Part shown: in pieces, positions 32,477 through 44,398 of the stretch | How the letters are laid out: the number at the start of each line of letters is the position of its first letter | Position numbering within the stretch: position 1 is the stretch's first letter | DNA from: an uncultured Verrucomicrobiota bacterium | Lineage (GTDB): Bacteria; Verrucomicrobiota; Verrucomicrobiia; Opitutales; Intestinicryptomonadaceae | DNA: 64,000 nt | Direction of reading: 5' to 3' | NCBI GenBank assembly: GCA_949293415.1 | Contig: CASFDK010000037.1 | Coordinates: forward strand, 78,306 to 142,305 | Made by a program: the position numbers and the translations under genes | The notes under the pieces: generated by a model | Databases searched by the model: none | Told to the model about the DNA's origin: nothing | The model's input: the letters and a program-made list of their open reading frames with translations, nothing else

Positions 32477-35005
32477 TTATTCTTCGGCGATTTCCGTGTC
32501 CGCGCCGTCGGGGGCGTCGTTGTTGTCGGCGGCGGCGGATTGACCGTCTGTCGCCGTCGGAATCGGCGAACCGCCGTTGATGTCGCCGTCTTTGATATCG
32601 ACTATTCGGCATATGCCTATGAGTTTGTCGCCTTCCGCAAGGTTGATGAGTTTTACGCCTTGTGTTGTGCGCCCGATTACCCGTACGTCCTTCACCGGCG
32701 AACGAACAGCCTGACCCGCGTGTGTGAACATCATAACTTCGTCGTCTTCGCGAACCGAAAGCGCGCCCGCAACTCCGTGGGTTTTGATTGCTATCACGCC
32801 CGATCCGCCGCGGTTTTGCAGGCGGTATTCGTCGTAGCTCGAGCGTTTGCCCTGACCCATTTCGCCGGCTATCAGCAGTGTCGCGTCGGGGTCGACCACA
32901 ACTATTGCCTTTACGCAGTCGTTTTCCTTTTTCAGAGTCACGCCGCGCACGCCGCGTGTATCGCGTCCTTGTGCGCGCAGGTCGGATTCGTTGAATCTTA
33001 TCGACATGCCTGCGTATGTTACCAGTACGATGTTGGAGTCCTGTTCCACGAGCACAACGCCGATGAGGTCGTCGCCCTCGTCGAGGTTGATTCCCTTGAT
33101 GCCTCCCTTGCGGCAGTTTTTGTATTCGGAGAGCATTGTCTTTTTGACTACGCCGTTTTTGGTTGCCATCACGAGGGCGTGTTTGTCGTCGTCGAGGTTT
33201 TTGACGCATATCATTGCCGCGACTTTTTCCTCGCCCTTGAGGTCGAGCACGTTCTTTATCGAACGGCCTTTCGACGTGCGCGAGCCTTCGGGAATTTCGT
33301 AGACCTTTTCGACATACACTCTGCCGTTGTTCATAAAGAACATTATGTAGTCGTGGGTGGATGCGGTGAAGATGTGTTCGATGAAGTCTTCGTCGTACTG
33401 ACCGCTGCCGATTACGCCCTTGCCGCCGCGTTTTTGCGAGCGGTATGCGCTTACGCCCGTGCGTTTGATGAAGCCGTTATGCGATACACTTATGATGCAG
33501 CCTTCGTTTGCGATAACGTCTTCCATGCGGAATTCGCCTTCGGCTGCGATAATCTGCGTGCGGCGCGGCGACGCGTATTTGGCGCGCATTTCCATCAGTT
33601 CCTTTTTGATGACTGCCAGCAGTTTTTTCTCGTTTTCGAGAATCGAGCGGTACTCTTCAATCAGGCGCATGAGTTCCATATACTCCTGTTCGATTTTCTC
33701 GCGTTCGAGACCGGTGAGTTGGTGCAGGCGCAGGTCGAGGATTGCGTTGGTTTGGCGTTCCGAGAGCGGATATTTTGCCATCAACGCGAACTTTGCCTCT
33801 TCGCGGTCTTTCGATGCCCTGATGATTTTGATGAAGTCGTCGAGGTTATTGAGGGCGATTTTGTAGCCCTCGAGGATGTGCGCCCTGTCTTCGGCCTTGC
33901 GCAGGAGGAACTTTGTGCGGCGGTAGACAACTTCGCGGCGGTGCTCGATGTAGCATTCGAGCATTTCCTTCATGTTCATCTGCTTCGGCTTGCGCTTGTC
34001 GATTGCAAGCATAATCACGCCGAACGACGATTCAAGCTGCGTGTGTTTGAAGAGTTTGTTGAGCACAACGCGCGGGGCTTCGCCGCGTTTGAGTTCGATT
34101 ACTATGCGCGTGTTTTCGTCGGACTCGTTGCGGATGTCGCTTACTTCCGTGAGGATTTTTTCGTCGTAGAGTTCCGCTATGCTTTCAACGAGCGAATTGC
34201 GGTTTACGTTGTACGGAATTTCGGTGATGACGATTTGTTCCTTGCCGTTCTTCAGCTCTTCGACCGACGCCACTCCGCGCACTTTCACGATGCCCCGCCC
34301 CGTGCGCATATAGTTTTCGATGCCCGATTTGCCCACGATTACGCCGCCTGTCGGGAAGTCGGGACCCTTGATGACGTTCATAAGTTCAGCGAGGGGAACT
34401 GCGGGGTTGTCGATGAGCATACAGATGCCGTCGATGAGTTCTTCGAGGTTGTGCGGCGGGATGTTTGTGGTCATGCCGACCGCAATGCCCGTCGAGCCGT
34501 TCATCAGCAGTGTGGGGAGAGCCGAGGGCAGAACCGTGGGTTCTGAGAGGGTCTCCTTATAGTTGGGCATAAAGTCTACGGTGTCGCTGTCGATATCGGC
34601 GAGCAAGTCTTCCGAAATTTCGGCGAGTTTACACTCGGTATAACGGTAGGCTGCGGGAGAGTCGCCTTCAATAGAGCCGAAGTTGCCCTGCGGAATCACG
34701 AGCGGGTAGCGCATTACCCAGTCCTGCGCCAGACGCGTGAGTGTGTCGTAAACCGACGAGTCGCCGTGCGGGTGGTAGTTTTTGAGCACTTCGCCCACGA
34801 CGCCCGCGCACTTATCGAAAGCTCGGTTGTGGAGCAGTCCTTCGCGGAGCATTGCGTAGAGCACGCGGCGTTGCACGGGCTTGAGCCCGTCGCGAACGTC
34901 GGGCAGGGCGCGCGAGATGATGACCGACATTGAGTAGTCGATGTACGCGCTCTGCATAATCTGCGTTATGCTCGATTCTATTATTTTTTCGTTTTCGGTA
35001 TACAT
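32477..35005 (-). CDS. gyrA: DNA gyrase subunit A
   Basis: 842 residues. N-terminal breakage-reunion domain: SSITQIMQSAYIDYSMSVIISRALPDVRDGLKPVQRRVLY. The catalytic Tyr is at 122 (AAYRYTECKL), with the same numbering as E. coli. The quinolone-resistance region HPHGDSSVYDTL has Ser83 and Asp87, the susceptible form. The C-terminal beta-pinwheel carries the GyrA-box as QGRDTRG. It ends in an acidic tail. It lies 17 bases after gyrB with AAGGGA as ribosome binding site. Confidence 0.97.
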   Translation of the reverse strand: MYTENEKIIESSITQIMQSAYIDYSMSVIISRALPDVRDGLKPVQRRVLYAMLREGLLHNRAFDKCAGVVGEVLKNYHPHGDSSVYDTLTRLAQDWVMRYPLVIPQGNFGSIEGDSPAAYRYTECKLAEISEDLLADIDSDTVDFMPNYKETLSEPTVLPSALPTLLMNGSTGIAVGMTTNIPPHNLEELIDGICMLIDNPAVPLAELMNVIKGPDFPTGGVIVGKSGIENYMRTGRGIVKVRGVASVEELKNGKEQIVITEIPYNVNRNSLVESIAELYDEKILTEVSDIRNESDENTRIVIELKRGEAPRVVLNKLFKHTQLESSFGVIMLAIDKRKPKQMNMKEMLECYIEHRREVVYRRTKFLLRKAEDRAHILEGYKIALNNLDDFIKIIRASKDREEAKFALMAKYPLSERQTNAILDLRLHQLTGLEREKIEQEYMELMRLIEEYRSILENEKKLLAVIKKELMEMRAKYASPRRTQIIAAEGEFRMEDVIANEGCIISVSHNGFIKRTGVSAYRSQKRGGKGVIGSGQYDEDFIEHIFTASTHDYIMFFMNNGRVYVEKVYEIPEGSRTSKGRSIKNVLDLKGEEKVAAMICVKNLDDDKHALVMATKNGVVKKTMLSEYKNCRKGGIKGINLDEGDDLIGVVLVEQDSNIVLVTYAGMSIRFNESDLRAQGRDTRGVRGVTLKKENDCVKAIVVVDPDATLLIAGEMGQGKRSSYDEYRLQNRGGSGVIAIKTHGVAGALSVREDDEVMMFTHAGQAVRSPVKDVRVIGRTTQGVKLINLAEGDKLIGICRIVDIKDGDINGGSPIPTATDGQSAAADNNDAPDGADTEIAEE

Positions 35006-35022
35006 TTTTAAAGTCCCTTATG

Positions 35023-37705
<2,683 letters not shown>

Positions 37706-37728
37706 TACTTTTAATGGGAAAACGCGCA

Positions 37729-37763
37729 AAAAAAACGCCGGTTTTTTGCTTGAAAAACCGGCA
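37729..37763 (-). terminator. Terminator of ispG
   Basis: Minus strand GCCGGTTTTT / AAAAAACCGGC with a short CAAGC loop, followed by a long T-run (A-run at 37729-37735 on plus). It ends the uppS-cdsA-dxr-rseP-ispG transcription unit. Confidence 0.9.
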
Positions 37764-37785
37764 TTTTTGGGGGCAAAAATCGACG

Positions 37786-39594
37786 CTATTTTGCGGGCGG
37801 TTCGCTCCATTTGCCTTCGGCTTTAATCAACTCTACGAGGCGTTCGATAGCCTGCTCCTGCGGGATGTTTACCGCGACGCATTTCTTGCTCTTGTAGAGG
37901 TTGATTTTCCCCGGCGCGCCGCCGACGTATCCGAAGTCGGCATCCGCCATTTCCCCAGGGCCGTTTACGATGCAGCCCATCACGCCGATTGTGACGTTTT
38001 TAAGGTGCGATGTTGCCGCTTCAATTTTCGCGACAGCCTCTTGGATATTATAGAGCGTTCTGCCGCAGCTCGGGCAGGCGATATATTCCGCCTTCGATTT
38101 GCGTGCGCGCGCGCCCTGCAGAATCGCCAGCGCGTATTTTGCGTTCTTTTCGGCGTCGGGGCATATTTCAACGGAGACGATGTCGCCGATTCCGTCCGCG
38201 AGAAGCGAGCCGATGTAAATCGAGGCTTCGTTGAGCTTCGACAGCTCGTCGGCGTTTTTGTTGACGAGCTTGGAGTCATCGAACTTCAGCCAGACGGGGT
38301 TTTTCAAGCCGCATTTGCGCAGTTTTGCCGCCAGCATTCGCGCTTCGCCCGTGGCGTGTCTTTCGTCGGCGGGGGCGGGTACTACGAATACGACGTTTGC
38401 GCCGTCCGCCACGGGGGCGAATTTTTCGACTTCCGCCGTCCTGATTTCAGCCGCGACCGTTGCGCCCGAGTCGAGGTCTTTCTTCAAATCTTCGGGAGAT
38501 TCGTATTTTTTCAGCATGAAATTTCTGCCGCTCCGCAAAGTGGTTGCGCCGTTTTCAAGGCGGAAGTCCGCGCTTTGGCTTTCGCCGAACGCCGCCGTTG
38601 CGGGCACTGCCGAACCGCCGATTTTCCCGTCGGCAAGCGATACCGACTCCCTGCGGTTGTAGTTGTAGAAGTCGATTCCTTCGTCGGCTTGCCCGCAGGC
38701 GCGTTCTGCGCGGATTTTCTCGGCGAGGCGCGCGATGTCCTTTGCCACGGGGATTTCCTCGACGGGGTCTTCCGTCAGCGAAACGCGGATAGTGTCGCCG
38801 AGCCCGTCGAAAAGCAGTCCGCCTATGCCCATCGAGCTTTTAATGCGGGCGTCCGTTCCGAAGCCCGCTTCGGTTACGCCGAGGTGCAGGGGTTGGGCGA
38901 AACCCTCTTCGCGCATCATCTTTGCGGCAAGGCGGTATGTCTGCGTCATAACGCGTGTGTTGCTCGACTTGAACGAGAACAGGAAGTTTTCGAAATTCAA
39001 ATCGCGGCAGATGCGCGCAAATTCGAGAGCCGACTCCACCATTCCGTACGACGTATCTCCGTAGCGCAGTCTGATTCTGTCGGAGAGCGATCCGTGGTTT
39101 GTGCCGATTCTTATTGCGCGCCCGAGCTCTTTGCAGCGCAGCACGAGGGGCGTGAACTTTTCGCGGACTTTTTCAAGCTCGGCTTCGTATTCGGCATCGG
39201 TGTATTCGGTTTTGCCGTCGAGCCGTTTGTCGGCGAAGTTCCCCGGGTTTACCCTGATTTTTTCGACGTGTTCGACGGCTTCCATCGCCGTTTGCGGCAG
39301 AAAGTGGATGTCGGCGACAAGCGGGGTGTCGAAGCCCGCGGCACGGAATTTTTTCGAGATGTCCTTCAGGGCGCGCGCGGCGTCCAGATTTTGCGCGGTC
39401 AGCCTTACTATTTCGCAGCCCGCTTCGGCAAGCTGTATGCACTGTTTGACCGACGCGTCGACGTCGCACGTTTTCGTGTTCGTCATCGACTGCACTACGA
39501 TGTGGTTGTTGCCGCCGATTTTCACGTTCCCGACGCCCACTTCCTTCGTAGGTGTTCTTACACAGTTGAATCTTGATATGCAGTAGTTGTCCAT
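37786..39594 (-). CDS. ispG: 4-hydroxy-3-methylbut-2-enyl diphosphate synthase, long type
   Basis: 602 residues. The TIM barrel starts VKIGGNNHIVVQSMTNTKTCDVDA. The C-terminal iron-sulfur domain has CPSC (Cys507, Cys510), Cys541 in GVMGCIVNGPGE and Glu548. A middle insertion of about 200 residues (roughly 290-480) marks the three-domain type known from plants, Chlamydia and Bacteroidetes. It makes HMBPP from methylerythritol cyclodiphosphate, the penultimate MEP-pathway step. It starts two bases after rseP ends. Confidence 0.95.
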   Translation of the reverse strand: MDNYCISRFNCVRTPTKEVGVGNVKIGGNNHIVVQSMTNTKTCDVDASVKQCIQLAEAGCEIVRLTAQNLDAARALKDISKKFRAAGFDTPLVADIHFLPQTAMEAVEHVEKIRVNPGNFADKRLDGKTEYTDAEYEAELEKVREKFTPLVLRCKELGRAIRIGTNHGSLSDRIRLRYGDTSYGMVESALEFARICRDLNFENFLFSFKSSNTRVMTQTYRLAAKMMREEGFAQPLHLGVTEAGFGTDARIKSSMGIGGLLFDGLGDTIRVSLTEDPVEEIPVAKDIARLAEKIRAERACGQADEGIDFYNYNRRESVSLADGKIGGSAVPATAAFGESQSADFRLENGATTLRSGRNFMLKKYESPEDLKKDLDSGATVAAEIRTAEVEKFAPVADGANVVFVVPAPADERHATGEARMLAAKLRKCGLKNPVWLKFDDSKLVNKNADELSKLNEASIYIGSLLADGIGDIVSVEICPDAEKNAKYALAILQGARARKSKAEYIACPSCGRTLYNIQEAVAKIEAATSHLKNVTIGVMGCIVNGPGEMADADFGYVGGAPGKINLYKSKKCVAVNIPQEQAIERLVELIKAEGKWSEPPAK

Positions 39595-39596
39595 AA

Positions 39597-41372
39597 TTAA
39601 AATTTGATGTCTTTTATGTAGTATTCCGAAACGGCTTGGGCGCTGTTTTCGAGGTCCGTATCGCCCGACCAGCGCAGGAATCCGTAGTAGACCACGAACG
39701 TCATCAGCGAGAGCAGCAGCAGCGAGAAAATTCCCTGTACGGTTGCGAACACTGCGGTCGGAAGCGGTTTGCCGCGCAGTTTTTCGACGATTGCAAAAAG
39801 TATGTGTCCGCCGTCTAGTACGGGTATGGGCAGGATGTTGAGAATTGCCAAGTTTACGTTGAGCAGAACCGCGAACGACAGCACCAGAATGAAGTCGGTC
39901 ATCGACAGTTTGTATATCACGCGTCCGATGTCCACGGGGCCGGCAAGGCTTTTAATTCCCACGTCGCTCTTGGGGTTTGCAAGACTCGAGAGCGCGTTGT
40001 ATGTGCGCACTATACTGTCGGAAAACTGCTCCAAAATCGACGGATGCACCGTCGTAAGTTCGGGGCGGAGCATATAGCCGAGCATGGCCCTTGTCTTCGG
40101 CGGTTCTATTGCCGATTTCACGCCCGCAGGCAGAACGACATCGTAGATTTGCCCCGCAGTGTCGGATAGTGTAAGCGCCAGGCGCGCCGCCGATTCGTCC
40201 GCGATTTTGCCGAGTTCTTCAAGCGAGTCCGCGGGCTTTCCGTCGGCGTAGCAGAGCGCGTCGCCGACTCCGATTTTGTCGAACGCCGCCGCGCCGCGTT
40301 TTACCGAGAACACGCGCGGCAGTCCCGTTTTAGAATTCGGATTTTGGCGGTTCGAGAGTATGAAAGACACCGCGCCGTCGCCGGCGGGGGCTTCGATTTT
40401 CAGAAGCTCCTTTGTCAGCGCAACGCGCTTGGGCGTTATCGTAACTTCGATTTTTTTCCCGTCGCGAACCACGCCGAGCACCGTCTTTGTGCCGTCCTTT
40501 AGCGAGTCGAGATACGCGCCCAGCTGCGCGTTGGAGTAGAGCTTTTGTCCATCGATTTCCGCAACTTCATCGCCATCGCGCAATCCTGCGGCTTTCGCGG
40601 GCGAGTTTTCCAGAATTTTTCCCACGAACATCCGCATTGCGGGCGATATGCCTATCATTCTGATTTCGTCGCCCGTGGTGGGGTTTGTCTTTATCAGCCG
40701 CGCGGGCACGTCGAGCTTCAGGATTTTGCCGTCGCGCTCCACTTCGAGCTTGGCGAGCGGCTTGCCGTCGGCGGTTCTGCCCGAGCCTATTGCGACAAGT
40801 TCTATGATTTGCTGGAAGTCGCTCGGGGTGCGCCCGTCAATCGAAATTATTTTGTCGCCCGCGCGCACACCTGCGAGCTTTGCGGGGCAGGGGAATTGGT
40901 TGCCCTCAACGTCAGAGATCTTTTCGGGCACAAAACCGACGACGGTCGATTCCGCCGCCGCGTTTTTCGTTATTCCTACGCACCAGATTATCGCCGCAAG
41001 CAATACGGCGAAGAGCACGTTGAAAAACGCGCCCGCCGCGCTTACTATGATTTTGTCGGTGCACGACGCTTTGGGCAGCTTTTCGGTTTCGCCGTTCCCG
41101 TCGCCTCCCTCGAGCGCGCCCATGTCGGCAAGCTGCGGCAACGCCACGTAGCCGCCGAGCGGCAACAAAGACAGAATGTATTCGCATCCGTCCCCGCCGC
41201 GCCAAGAGAAAATTCTCGGACCGAAGCCTACCGAGAATCGGAGGATTTTCAGCCCGCGCAGACGCGCCGCCAAAAAGTGTCCCAACTCGTGCACGAAAAT
41301 CGAGCCGCCGAAGAACAGAATTACGAGCACCAACGCCCGCGTGTTCGAGAATATGTCGGCAAAATCGCCCAT
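39597..41372 (-). CDS. rseP: Site-2 protease RseP
   Basis: 591 residues. The zinc motif HELGH is at 28-32 in the first membrane helix, and LPIPVLDGGH in the third carries the other ligand. Between them are PDZ-like domains (about 135-215, 230-310, with GVRAGDKIISIDGRTP and AGLRDGDEVAEIDGQKL) and a further less clear one (KIGVGDALCYADGKP). It is longer than the usual 420-450 residues because of the extra periplasmic region. It cuts anti-sigma factors or signal peptide remnants inside the inner membrane. Placed between dxr and ispG. Confidence 0.93.
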   Translation of the reverse strand: MGDFADIFSNTRALVLVILFFGGSIFVHELGHFLAARLRGLKILRFSVGFGPRIFSWRGGDGCEYILSLLPLGGYVALPQLADMGALEGGDGNGETEKLPKASCTDKIIVSAAGAFFNVLFAVLLAAIIWCVGITKNAAAESTVVGFVPEKISDVEGNQFPCPAKLAGVRAGDKIISIDGRTPSDFQQIIELVAIGSGRTADGKPLAKLEVERDGKILKLDVPARLIKTNPTTGDEIRMIGISPAMRMFVGKILENSPAKAAGLRDGDEVAEIDGQKLYSNAQLGAYLDSLKDGTKTVLGVVRDGKKIEVTITPKRVALTKELLKIEAPAGDGAVSFILSNRQNPNSKTGLPRVFSVKRGAAAFDKIGVGDALCYADGKPADSLEELGKIADESAARLALTLSDTAGQIYDVVLPAGVKSAIEPPKTRAMLGYMLRPELTTVHPSILEQFSDSIVRTYNALSSLANPKSDVGIKSLAGPVDIGRVIYKLSMTDFILVLSFAVLLNVNLAILNILPIPVLDGGHILFAIVEKLRGKPLPTAVFATVQGIFSLLLLSLMTFVVYYGFLRWSGDTDLENSAQAVSEYYIKDIKF

Positions 41373-41373
41373 T

Positions 41374-42540
41374 TTACGCCATGAGTTTTGCGGCGATTTC
41401 CCGCGCCTTCGCCCGCGCCTGCGCGTCGGCGTCGAGAACGTCGTCGAGCGTCTGCGGGTCTATCGCGTCGGTCGCTTCGAGGGTAGATTCGATTACCTGC
41501 GGAATTTTTATCCACGGCAGTTTTCCCGCGACGAAATTTTCGACCGCGATTTCGTTCGACGCGTTGAATACGGTCGTTGCCGTGCCGCCCGCGCGGAGCG
41601 CGTTGAAGGCATGTTTCAGGCAGGGGAAACGGTCTGTGTCCGGCGGTCGGAAGTCTACCGTAAAGGGCTTCGTGAAGTCGAGCGGCGGGCGCACATAGTT
41701 GCCGCGTTCGGGGTAGAGCAGGCTGTGCGAAATTGCGAAGGTCATCGACGGAGGCGACATATGCGCGATAACCGAGCCGTCAACGAATTGAACCATCGAG
41801 TGCACGAGGCTGTCTTTTTGCACCACGACCTGTATTTGGTCGGCATCAACGCCGAAGAGCCATTTTGCCTCGATAACTTCAAGCCCCTTGTTCGCGAGCG
41901 TGGATGAGTCTATCGTGACCTTGGGACCCATTTTCCAGTTGGGATGTTTCAGTGCCTGTTCGGGGGTGATTGCCGCCATCTGCTCGCGCGTGTAGTCGCG
42001 GAACATACCGCCCGACGCGGTGATGAGAAGTTTTGCGATGTCGCGTTTGCGCTCGCCGTTGATACACTGGAAAATCGCATTGTGCTCGGAGTCGAGAGGC
42101 AGCATTTTCACGCCCTTGCGCCGCGCGCCGCCCATTACGAATTTGCCCGCCATTACAAGCAGTTCCTTGTTCGCCAGCGCGATGTCGCGCCCCGCTTCGA
42201 TTGCCGCAAGAGTAGGCTTGAGCGCGGTAGTTCCCACGACCGCCGCAACGACGGTATCCGCCTGCGGAAGAACGGCGATTTCCATAAGTCCGTCGAAACC
42301 CTCGTAGATTTTTCTTCCCGCGAAAAGTCCCGATTCCTTTGCCTCTTTGCAGGCGGTTGCATCGAAAATGCCGACGTGTTTTACGTCGAATTCCCCGGCG
42401 ATTTTCGCGAGTTTGCGGAAGTTTTTGTTGCCCGCAATGCCGACCACGTTTAGCCTGTCACGGTTGCCCCTTACCACTTCGAGGGTGTTGTCGCCGATTG
42501 AGCCGGTCGCCCCGAGAATTACCAAATTTTTAGTATTCAT
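41374..42540 (-). CDS. dxr: 1-deoxy-D-xylulose 5-phosphate reductoisomerase
   Basis: 388 residues. NADPH-binding ILGATGSIGDNTLEVV at the N-terminus, ANKELLVMAG, PLDSEHNAIFQ, ITASGGMFRDYT, LKHPNWKMGPKVTIDSSTLANKGLEVIEA and the C-terminal NASNEIAVENFVAGKLPW. It is the committed step of the MEP isoprenoid pathway. One base separates it from rseP. Confidence 0.97.
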   Translation of the reverse strand: MNTKNLVILGATGSIGDNTLEVVRGNRDRLNVVGIAGNKNFRKLAKIAGEFDVKHVGIFDATACKEAKESGLFAGRKIYEGFDGLMEIAVLPQADTVVAAVVGTTALKPTLAAIEAGRDIALANKELLVMAGKFVMGGARRKGVKMLPLDSEHNAIFQCINGERKRDIAKLLITASGGMFRDYTREQMAAITPEQALKHPNWKMGPKVTIDSSTLANKGLEVIEAKWLFGVDADQIQVVVQKDSLVHSMVQFVDGSVIAHMSPPSMTFAISHSLLYPERGNYVRPPLDFTKPFTVDFRPPDTDRFPCLKHAFNALRAGGTATTVFNASNEIAVENFVAGKLPWIKIPQVIESTLEATDAIDPQTLDDVLDADAQARAKAREIAAKLMA

Positions 42541-42546
42541 AAATTG

Positions 42547-43389
42547 TCATAAAATGATTGCAAGCATTGTCGCCCCGAGCGGAACGGAGAGCAGCAGCGA
42601 ATCCGCCAAGTCGAGCGCGCCGCCGATTCCGGGTATGAACGCGCCCGAGTCCTTAATGTCGGCTCGGCGTTTGAGCACCGATTCGAGCAGGTCCGAGAGA
42701 ATAGCCGCCGCGCCTATCGCCGTGCCCGCCATTACCGCCGTCAGCGGCTGGAACGTTTCGGGCAGAATCGGCGAACCGAGCCACGCTATCGCCGCCGACA
42801 CCGCCGCCGCCGAGATAAGCCCGCCGACCGCGCCCTCCCAAGTCTTGTTGGGGCTGATGTTCGGCGACATCTTGTGTCTGCCGAACGCCGCGCCGATTAC
42901 ATATGCGCCGACATCCGAAAATTTCGCCGCCGCCACAATCCAGACCGCAAGAAGCACGCCCGTATACGCCGAAGTTTCGGTCGCCCACTCCGCGCCGATA
43001 ACCGCAAGCCAGTGCAGCGGGAACGGCACGCACAAAATCGCCGCAATCGTCGGTACGACCGTCTTGGGAATGAAATCGCCGTAGGGATCGCGCACGGCGG
43101 CGAGCGCGGTAAAGACCGCGCAGCACCCGAAAATCAACGCGCCGCCGCCGAAATGGAAAATGTCGAAATGCGGGAACAACCAGCTTGCCGCGAAAATCGC
43201 CGCCGAGAAAACTTGCGCACAATTCGACATCGGTTTAAGCCCGAGCCTTTCGAGAAGCCTGCAGGTTTCGCAAAGCGCGCCGCCCGCGAGCACGGCAATG
43301 AGAACCGTCCAGCCGAGAGAGCCGAAATATATTACGGCAAAAATTGTGATTGCCCAAAGTCCGAGAGTACTGGCTATTCTTGCGAGCAT
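42547..43389 (-). CDS. cdsA: Phosphatidate cytidylyltransferase
   Basis: 280 residues with about eight membrane segments. The C-terminal signature reads SPNKTWEGAVGG and SDLLESVLKRRADIKDSGAFIPGIGGALDLADSLL, matching the CDP-diglyceride synthetase pattern. It makes CDP-diacylglycerol for phospholipid synthesis in the inner membrane. Its order after uppS and before dxr-rseP is the widespread envelope cluster. Confidence 0.94.
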   Translation of the reverse strand: MLARIASTLGLWAITIFAVIYFGSLGWTVLIAVLAGGALCETCRLLERLGLKPMSNCAQVFSAAIFAASWLFPHFDIFHFGGGALIFGCCAVFTALAAVRDPYGDFIPKTVVPTIAAILCVPFPLHWLAVIGAEWATETSAYTGVLLAVWIVAAAKFSDVGAYVIGAAFGRHKMSPNISPNKTWEGAVGGLISAAAVSAAIAWLGSPILPETFQPLTAVMAGTAIGAAAILSDLLESVLKRRADIKDSGAFIPGIGGALDLADSLLLSVPLGATMLAIIL

Positions 43390-43396
43390 TTTGCCT

Positions 43397-44140
43397 TTAT
43401 TTGAGTTGTTCGCCCGTCAGTCCATAGCGTCGTTCGCGCAGGCGGTACTGCCGCAGGGCTTCTGCGAAATCGTCCCTGCCGAAATCGGGCCAATATGTTT
43501 TCGTGAAATAGAGTTCCGCGTAGGCGGCTTGGAGCATCAGATAGTTGCTCAGCCTCATTTCGCCCGACGTTCTTATGAGCAGGTCGGGGTCTGGAATGTC
43601 GGCGGTATCGAGGTTTTCGGCTATCGTCTGCCACGAGATTTTTTCGGGCGAAAGTCTGCCGCCCGCAACGTCGCGCGCCATTTTGCCGAACGTCCGCACA
43701 AGCTCGTCGCGCGAGCCGTAGTTGAGGGCGAGCACGAGGGTCTGGCGGTCGAAGTTTTTTGTCTCGTCCTGCAGCGCGCGGATTTCTTCCGCGCAGTTTT
43801 GGGGCAGGGCGGCGATGTTGCCGATTGTCCTAAAACGCACGCGGTTTTCGATGAACGAGTTTTTGTTCTCGCGAATTGCCGCCGACAGCAGAGCCATCAG
43901 CGCGTCGACCTCCTCTTTGGGTCTGTTCCAGTTTTCCGACGAAAACGCGTAGAGTGTCAGAAATTCGACGTTTGCGTCCCTTGCCGCTTCGAGCACTTTT
44001 TCTATTTGTTTTGCGCCTTGTCGGTGCCCGTCGATGCGTTGCAGCCCGCGTTCCTTTGCCCATCTGCCGTTTCCGTCCATTATGATTGCGACGTGTCGCG
44101 GATTTTTTACGGAAGTGTCTGTTGCAGATGGGACTGACAT
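43397..44140 (-). CDS. uppS: Undecaprenyl diphosphate synthase
   Basis: 247 residues. AIIMDGNGRWAKERGLQRIDGHRQGA contains the catalytic Asp and the substrate loop. TLYAFSSENWNRPKEEV, ALNYGSRDELVR, DPDLLIRTSGEMRLSNYLMLQAAYAELYF and WPDF complete the cis-prenyltransferase set. It makes the C55 carrier lipid for peptidoglycan and O-antigen. It is the first gene of the minus-strand cluster running to ispG. Confidence 0.96.
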   Translation of the reverse strand: MSVPSATDTSVKNPRHVAIIMDGNGRWAKERGLQRIDGHRQGAKQIEKVLEAARDANVEFLTLYAFSSENWNRPKEEVDALMALLSAAIRENKNSFIENRVRFRTIGNIAALPQNCAEEIRALQDETKNFDRQTLVLALNYGSRDELVRTFGKMARDVAGGRLSPEKISWQTIAENLDTADIPDPDLLIRTSGEMRLSNYLMLQAAYAELYFTKTYWPDFGRDDFAEALRQYRLRERRYGLTGEQLK

Positions 44141-44341
44141 AAATGGATAAATAAAAAGGGGTCAGGCTACCTACTGCACAAATGAAGTATCGTTACCGTT
44201 GCTTTCTTCCGAATCTGGCGGGGTTGGCGCACGACAAATTGCATAGGGCCCGACCTTGCCTTTATTCCCTCAAAAAACGCCCGTCTTTGCAAGATAATTT
44301 TTAGTTTGTCGCCCTCATTTTTCCCTGAACACCTTGCCGAC
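44141..44341. other. Gene-free region upstream of uppS
   Basis: No convincing small gene. It begins with AAAAAGGGGTCAGGCTACC (from about 44154), a motif of the sort often seen at the ends of IS200/REP-associated transposase elements. No transposase frame is present, so at most it is a remnant. The uppS promoter should lie here but is not evident. Confidence 0.35.
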
Positions 44342-44375
44342 AAAAAAAGGAAGCAAGGTTTGCCCCTGCTTCCTT
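44342..44375 (-). terminator. Terminator of tpiA
   Basis: Minus strand AAGGAAGCA / TGCTTCCTT perfect 9-bp stem, then a seven-T run. It lies 24 bases past the tpiA stop. Confidence 0.92.
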
Positions 44376-44398
44376 AATGAAAACTTTCTGTGGTCGGC

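Noticed and set aside
32540..34546. 668-codon open frame antisense to gyrA
   Set aside because: Shadow of gyrA, with no family motifs and an implausible composition.
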